In this document: in pieces, positions 5,545 through 8,793 of the stretch
How positions within the stretch are numbered: the stretch's first letter is position 1
Layout: each line of letters begins with the position of its first letter
Assembly (NCBI GenBank): GCA_900542675.1
Contig: UQOT01000085.1
Location: 1 to 8,793 of the forward strand
Direction: 5' to 3'
Source of the DNA: an uncultured Eubacteriales bacterium
Lineage (GTDB): Bacteria; Bacillota; Clostridia; Monoglobales; Monoglobaceae
Length of the DNA stretch: 8,793 nt
The notes under the pieces: generated by a model
The model's database searches: none
Told to the model about the DNA's origin: nothing
What the model saw: only the letters and a program-made list of their open reading frames with translations
Program-made: the position numbers and the translations under genes

Positions 5545-5581
5545 AAAAATGCTGATTGTTATAGCTCAATCAGCATTTTTT
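5545..5581 (+). terminator. Terminator after the HxlR-type gene
   Basis: AAAAATGCTGATTG pairs perfectly with CAATCAGCATTTTT across an 8-base loop, with a T-run after it. The A-run on the left makes it usable from both sides. It closes the cargo cassette on its right side. Confidence 0.9.
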
Positions 5582-5661
5582 ATTATAAAGAATAAAGTGA
5601 ATTATTTTGGTTAATAATAGGAATTGTGTAGACATATCTAACGGGAAAGGGGAATAGTAAA

Positions 5662-5667
5662 ATGTAA
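5662..5667 (+). other. Start-stop codon pair (ATG TAA) with its own ribosome binding site
   Basis: AAAGGGG at 5646-5652 lies 9 bases ahead of an ATG that is followed directly by TAA. The XRE gene starts 14-20 bases later. It may act as a minimal upstream ORF that limits or passes on ribosomes, or be the remnant of an older start. Confidence 0.35.
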
Positions 5668-5681
5668 CTGGGTGAATGAAT

Positions 5682-6035
5682 ATGGCAAAAAGACCAGTAG
5701 AAAGATACGACTTTAAGGCTTTCGGGCAAGCGATAAAGGACGCGCGAAAAGAGCGCAAAGAGAGCCGCAAGAAAGTGAGCGACGAGATGTATATATCCCC
5801 GCGCTATCTTGCAAACATTGAGAACAACGGGCAACACCCAAGTTTGCAGATTTTCTTTGAGCTTATGCTCCGTTACAATATATCCGTAGACCAATTCCTT
5901 TTAGATACGCCGCCAGAAAAGGACACGCATCGGCGGCAGCTTGACGCGCTCCTTGATGATATGAGCGATAACGGAATACGGATTGTGACCGCGACGGCGA
6001 AAGAGATTGTGGAAGTCGAAAAAGAGGGCGAATAA
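5682..6035 (+). CDS. XRE-type helix-turn-helix regulator
   Basis: A 117-residue protein starting MAKRPVERYDFKAFGQAIKD. The helix-turn-helix covers about 10-65 (FGQAIKDARKERKESRKKVS, then YISPRYLANIENNGQHPSLQ), followed by the usual helix FFELMLRYNISVDQFLL and an acidic C-terminal tail. I prefer the ATG at 5682 because GGTGA lies 6 bases upstream; an in-frame ATG at 5676 adds only two residues. It stands at the head of the mobilization module, separated from mobC by a terminator and the probable oriT. Regulators of this kind often sit next to relaxase genes in Tn1549-like elements. Its target is not shown by the sequence. Confidence 0.88.
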   Translation: MAKRPVERYDFKAFGQAIKDARKERKESRKKVSDEMYISPRYLANIENNGQHPSLQIFFELMLRYNISVDQFLLDTPPEKDTHRRQLDALLDDMSDNGIRIVTATAKEIVEVEKEGE

Positions 6036-6067
6036 GATGTGTCCGGCAAAACTGAATAGGATTTAGG

Positions 6068-6105
6068 AAGCGTTGTAATCTTTTTTGAGATTGCAGCGTT
6101 TTTCT
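6068..6105 (+). terminator. Terminator after the XRE gene
   Basis: AAGCGTTGTAATCT and AGATTGCAGCGTTT form a hairpin with G-U pairs and a T-rich loop, followed by TTTTTCTTTT. It separates the regulator from the oriT/mobC unit. Confidence 0.75.
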
Positions 6106-6189
6106 TTTGCGGAAATTTGGCAAAATCGTCGATAGCTTCGTAGTAGGGAATAAGGGCATAAGAGATAAAAAACTTTCGTAGCAAGCATA

Positions 6190-6272
6190 GGAAGCGGGTA
6201 CCCACTTCCGTATTTTCGCCCTCCTGCGCTGCGGCGCGTCGGTCGAAAATTGCTTGTTGGGAAGTGTCCCAA
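6190..6272 (+). other. Probable origin of transfer (oriT)
   Basis: Just upstream of mobC and the relaxase lies a near-perfect dyad GGAAGCGGGTACCCACTTCC (6190-6209, one mismatched pair). It is followed 12 bases later by CCTCCTGCGC (from 6222), which contains TCCTGC, like the IncP/RP4 nick core ATCCTG^C. In RP4 an inverted repeat also stands shortly before the nick site. A further hairpin TTGGGA/TCCCAA lies at 6257-6272 and may bind MobC. Position, dyad and nick-like core together support oriT; the exact nick (about 6226/6227) is inferred. Confidence 0.6.
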
Positions 6273-6299
6273 ACCCTCGGAACGGAAAGGAGCGAAAAC

Positions 6300-6629
6300 A
6301 TGGACGGACGCAAAAGGACGGTACAAATCAAATTCAGAGTAACAGAAGCGGAACGGGATTTAATTCTTGAAAAAATGAAGCTCGTCCCCACCCGCAACAT
6401 GGCGGCATATCTTAGGAAGATTGCCATTGACGGGTACATCATTCAAGTAGACCATAGCGACATAAAGGCAATGACAGCGGAGATACAGAAAATCGGGGTC
6501 AATGTCAATCAGATTGCAAAGCGCGTCAATGCGACGGGCAGCGTCTACCAAGAGGACATAGAGGAAATAAAGGGGGTGCTTAATGAGATATGGCGGTTAC
6601 AAAGATTAAACCTATTAAAAGCACGTTGA
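6300..6629 (+). CDS. mobC: MobC-like relaxosome protein
   Basis: A 109-residue mobilization accessory protein. The N-terminal half looks like a ribbon-helix-helix DNA-binding domain (RKRTVQIKFRVTEAERDLI onward). The second half carries the MobC signature EIQKIGVNVNQIAKRVNATG, followed by a C-terminal helix. MobC proteins bind oriT and help the relaxase open the DNA. The ATG at 6300 has AAAGGAG 7 bases upstream, better than the frame's first ATG at 6264, which falls inside the oriT hairpin. The relaxase gene begins 40 bases before this gene ends, in another frame, so the two are probably translationally linked. Confidence 0.92.
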   Translation: MDGRKRTVQIKFRVTEAERDLILEKMKLVPTRNMAAYLRKIAIDGYIIQVDHSDIKAMTAEIQKIGVNVNQIAKRVNATGSVYQEDIEEIKGVLNEIWRLQRLNLLKAR

Positions 6630-7939
6630 GCAAAGCCCTTGACTATATCCAAAACCCGGACAAGACAGATGAAAAAATGCTTGTGTCCTCTTTCGGCTGT
6701 TCCTATGAAACGGCAGACATTGAATTTGAATATACCCTGTCGCAAGCTCTCCAAAAGGGCAACAATTTAGCCTTTCATCTGATACAGTCCTTTGAGCCGG
6801 GGGAAGTGGATTATGAAAACGCCCACGAAATCGGGCGGCAGCTTGCCGACGCAGTAACCAAAGGGCAGCATGAGTACGTATTAACGACGCACATTGATAA
6901 AGGACACGTCCATAACCACATTATTTTCTGCGCGGTCAATTTTGTAGACCACCATAAATACAACTCCAATAAACGCAGCTATTACGGCATACGGAATATG
7001 AGCGACAAGCTGTGCCGGGAAAATGGATTGTCCGTTGTCATTCCCGGTAAAGGCAGTAAGGGAAAGAGCTATGCAGAATATCAAGCGGAGAAAACGGGAA
7101 CCAGTTGGAAAGGCAAGCTGAAAATCGCCGTTGACGCACTCATTCCCCAAGTATCAAGTTTTGAGGAACTACTACAACGGCTGCAAGCTGCGGGCTATGA
7201 GATAAAGCCGGGGAAATATGTTTCCTGCCGCGCTCCGGGGCAGGAACGCTTTACCCGCCTTAAAACCCTCGGCGCAGACTATACAGAGGAAGCCATACGG
7301 GAACGGATAAGCGGCAAACGCGCCCGTACCGCAAAAGCTCCACGCGCAGATCGGGGCGGCGTCAATCTGCTGATTGATATTGAGAACAGTATTAAAGCGG
7401 CGCAGAGTAAGGGCTATGAACAATGGGCGAAAATCCATAATCTGAAACAGGCAGCTAAGACCATGAATTTCTTGACGGAACATAAGATTGAACAGTATGC
7501 AGATTTAGTCAGCCGGATTGAAGAAGTGGCAGCGGAAAGCGAACAGGCCGCAGACGCATTAAAGAATGTTGAAAAGCGGCTTGCAGACATGGCGGTACTA
7601 ATCAAGAATGTTTCTACCTATCAAAAGACAAAACCTGTCTATGACGCATACCGCAAAGTCAAGAATAAAGAGAGATACCGCGCCGGACAGGAACGGGCAA
7701 TTATCCTACATGAAGCGGCGGCAAGGTCACTCAAAGCGGCGGGCGTTTCCAAGCTCCCCAACCTCGCCGCGCTGCAATCAGAGTATGAAGCCCTCCAAGC
7801 GCAGAAAGAAGCACTTTACTCTGATTATGGCAAGCTCAAAAAGAAAGTCCGGGAATATGACGTTATCAAACAGAACATAGACAGCATTTTACAGGCAGAA
7901 AAGCAGCTGGAACGTGGAAAGGAAACAGAGCGCGGATAA
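6590..7939 (+). CDS. MobP-type relaxase (Relaxase/Mobilization nuclease family)
   Basis: A 449-residue relaxase that should nick oriT and lead the single strand into the recipient. Motif I holds the probable catalytic Tyr19 (KALDYIQNPDK). Motif II is around 61-71 (AFHLIQSFEPGE). Motif III is TTHIDKGHVHNHIIF, with His101, His106, His108 and His110 as metal ligands. The C-terminal part (about 255-449) is charged, rich in Lys, Glu and Ala, and likely coiled coil. The start overlaps mobC by 40 bases; GGGGGTG lies about 12 bases ahead. The length matches relaxases of small Tn1549-like mobilization modules, and the gene appears intact. No coupling protein or mating-pore gene is visible in the window, so transfer may rely on a helper or on genes outside. 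Confidence 0.94.
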   Translation: MAVTKIKPIKSTLSKALDYIQNPDKTDEKMLVSSFGCSYETADIEFEYTLSQALQKGNNLAFHLIQSFEPGEVDYENAHEIGRQLADAVTKGQHEYVLTTHIDKGHVHNHIIFCAVNFVDHHKYNSNKRSYYGIRNMSDKLCRENGLSVVIPGKGSKGKSYAEYQAEKTGTSWKGKLKIAVDALIPQVSSFEELLQRLQAAGYEIKPGKYVSCRAPGQERFTRLKTLGADYTEEAIRERISGKRARTAKAPRADRGGVNLLIDIENSIKAAQSKGYEQWAKIHNLKQAAKTMNFLTEHKIEQYADLVSRIEEVAAESEQAADALKNVEKRLADMAVLIKNVSTYQKTKPVYDAYRKVKNKERYRAGQERAIILHEAAARSLKAAGVSKLPNLAALQSEYEALQAQKEALYSDYGKLKKKVREYDVIKQNIDSILQAEKQLERGKETERG

Positions 7940-7952
7940 TTTCATAAAGTTA

Positions 7953-7981
7953 TTGATTTTTGAGTTTTGAAATCATATAAT
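7953..7981 (+). promoter_or_regulatory. Promoter of the lipoprotein gene
   Basis: A -35 box TTGATT (7953-7958), a 17-base spacer and a perfect -10 box TATAAT (7976-7981) lie directly after the relaxase stop codon and about 50 bases before the lipoprotein start. Confidence 0.7.
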
Positions 7982-8032
7982 GGGAACTGATAATTCATAA
8001 ATAGACAAATCAAAATTTGAGGGGGTATTCCT

Positions 8033-8497
8033 ATGAAAAGGGTATTGGCATTATTTTTGGTATTGATTTGTATGTTGTCATTAGTTGCTTGTGATAAAGC
8101 AACTGGCAGTGAAGAACCTGTAACAAATGGTGAGATTTCAGATATGCTTGAGATTGATAAAAATGTTTCTGATGAAACAGAGCAGATACAGCAAGCGATT
8201 GTTAAAAATATAAGTGGAACAATTACTCGTATAGATGAGGATAAAATTTATGATTTGACCGAAGAAGAAGTAAAAATAATCGCAGACATTATTGAAAATA
8301 ACACTTGGAGTACAGAAGGGACTGCCGAATGTGCCAATGATTGCAAACTTATAATTGATGAAAGAACATATTATTATCATTCGGAATGTGGAACATTCAA
8401 TGACAAAGAGAACAATCAGAACTTACCTGTAACGGCAGAAGAAAAAGAAAGCATAAATGCAATATTAGCTCAATATATAACACTTGGTTTAGAGTAA
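8033..8497 (+). CDS. Putative secreted lipoprotein, unknown function
   Basis: A 154-residue protein with a typical lipoprotein signal: MKR, a hydrophobic stretch from about 4 to 18, and the lipobox LVAC with Cys20 as the lipid-modified residue. The mature protein is acidic. The C-terminal part (about 75-150) has a short domain with TWSTEGTAECANDCKLIIDE and YYYHSECGTFND, so Cys100, Cys104 and Cys119 could form a disulfide or bind metal. GAGGGGG lies about 8 bases before the ATG. Composition is more AT-rich than the relaxase next to it, and it has its own promoter and terminator, so it looks like separately acquired cargo. It would be anchored outside the cell membrane. I do not recognise the family; a role at the cell surface, such as exclusion or immunity, is only a guess. 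Confidence 0.85.
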   Translation: MKRVLALFLVLICMLSLVACDKATGSEEPVTNGEISDMLEIDKNVSDETEQIQQAIVKNISGTITRIDEDKIYDLTEEEVKIIADIIENNTWSTEGTAECANDCKLIIDERTYYYHSECGTFNDKENNQNLPVTAEEKESINAILAQYITLGLE

Positions 8498-8560
8498 TTC
8501 ATACAATTTTTAAGGCTGTTTTGCTTAGAAACAGAACTATAATTTCCTATTTGTAGAACA

Positions 8561-8614
8561 AAAAAGAACCGGGACGCGGCAGCTATCACATAGCCACCGC
8601 GCCCCGGTTTTCTT
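8561..8614. terminator. Strong bidirectional terminator
   Basis: AACCGGG-A-CGCGG pairs with CCGCG-C-CCCGGTT around an inner CTAT/ATAG stem. A TTTTC run lies on the right and an A-run on the left, so it can end both the lipoprotein transcript and a leftward transcript from the right edge. Apart from this, 8498-8734 holds no convincing gene. Confidence 0.85.
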
Positions 8615-8734
8615 ATAGGTGTAGATACCAAAATGTTACGCAATAGAACGGCATTTCCGGGGGTAAAGGTATAAATCCCTTGCCGCTTCATTTTCCCGCC
8701 CGGAAAGCCGCGTAAATCAAGGCTTATTTCTCCC

Positions 8735-8791
8735 CTATCGCGTCACATTCCCCCGCATTTTTCTCATGCGTTCCGCTGCCTGTCTGCGCGT
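8735..8791 (-). CDS. Possible C-terminal end of a gene entering from the right edge
   Basis: An open minus-strand frame comes in from the window edge and ends in TAG at 8735. It gives 18 residues, TRRQAAERMRKMRGNVTR, a basic amphipathic helix of the kind seen at protein ends. The bidirectional terminator at 8561-8614 would suit such a leftward gene. Eighteen residues are too few to name it, and one other frame is open almost as far. Confidence 0.3.
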   Translation of the reverse strand, partial: TRRQAAERMRKMRGNVTR

Positions 8792-8793
8792 GA

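Noticed and set aside
5863..6442. Several minus-strand ORFs opposite the XRE gene, oriT region and mobC
   Set aside because: They lie antisense to well supported genes and signals, lack start sites and show Ser/Arg/Leu-rich shadow translations.
8470..8691. 73-codon minus-strand ORF starting MKRQGIYTF
   Set aside because: It runs through the whole bidirectional terminator and into the lipoprotein gene; its central residues are just the translated hairpin.

Overview
The window looks like part of a mobilizable (possibly conjugative) genomic element from a gut-type Bacillota, most likely of the Lachnospiraceae/Oscillospiraceae kind. The grounds are Gram-positive ribosome binding sites throughout, a Tn916-like orf7/orf8 regulator pair, a large serine recombinase of the TndX/TnpX style, and a MobC plus MobP-type relaxase module. 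No host housekeeping gene is visible. Organism and family assignments come from reading motifs by eye, not from a search.

Layout, left to right. (1) 1-1444, minus strand: large serine recombinase, running off the left edge, with its own sigma-A-type promoter inside an inverted repeat. (2) 1515-1664, minus: a 49-residue small gene directly upstream. (3) 1665-2099: 435 bases without a convincing gene but dense in hairpins, a candidate structured leader or RNA. (4) 2100-2770, minus: two overlapping genes for Tn916 Orf8-like and Orf7-like proteins, which may be sigma region 2-like and region 4-like halves. (5) 2883-3163, minus: an apparent attenuation leader for that operon, with a 36-codon leader ORF carrying Pro-Pro-Pro-Gly, alternative GC-rich hairpins around its ribosome binding site, and an intrinsic terminator. 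(6) 3182-5581: an AT-rich cargo cassette closed by terminators at both ends, holding two tandem paralogous radical SAM proteins (minus) and a divergent HxlR-type regulator (plus). (7) 5682-7939, plus: XRE-type regulator, terminator, probable oriT, MobC and relaxase. (8) 8033-8497, plus: AT-rich lipoprotein gene with its own promoter, then a strong bidirectional terminator. (9) 8735-8791, minus: possibly the last codons of a gene entering from the right.

How it may work. The recombinase would excise and insert the element, MobC and relaxase would process oriT for transfer, and the small sigma-like proteins together with the attenuator would decide when the leftward genes are expressed. The radical SAM/HxlR cassette and the lipoprotein look like passengers. 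The least explained parts are the attenuation leader at 2883-3163, the structured stretch at 1685-1990, and the substrate of the radical SAM pair.
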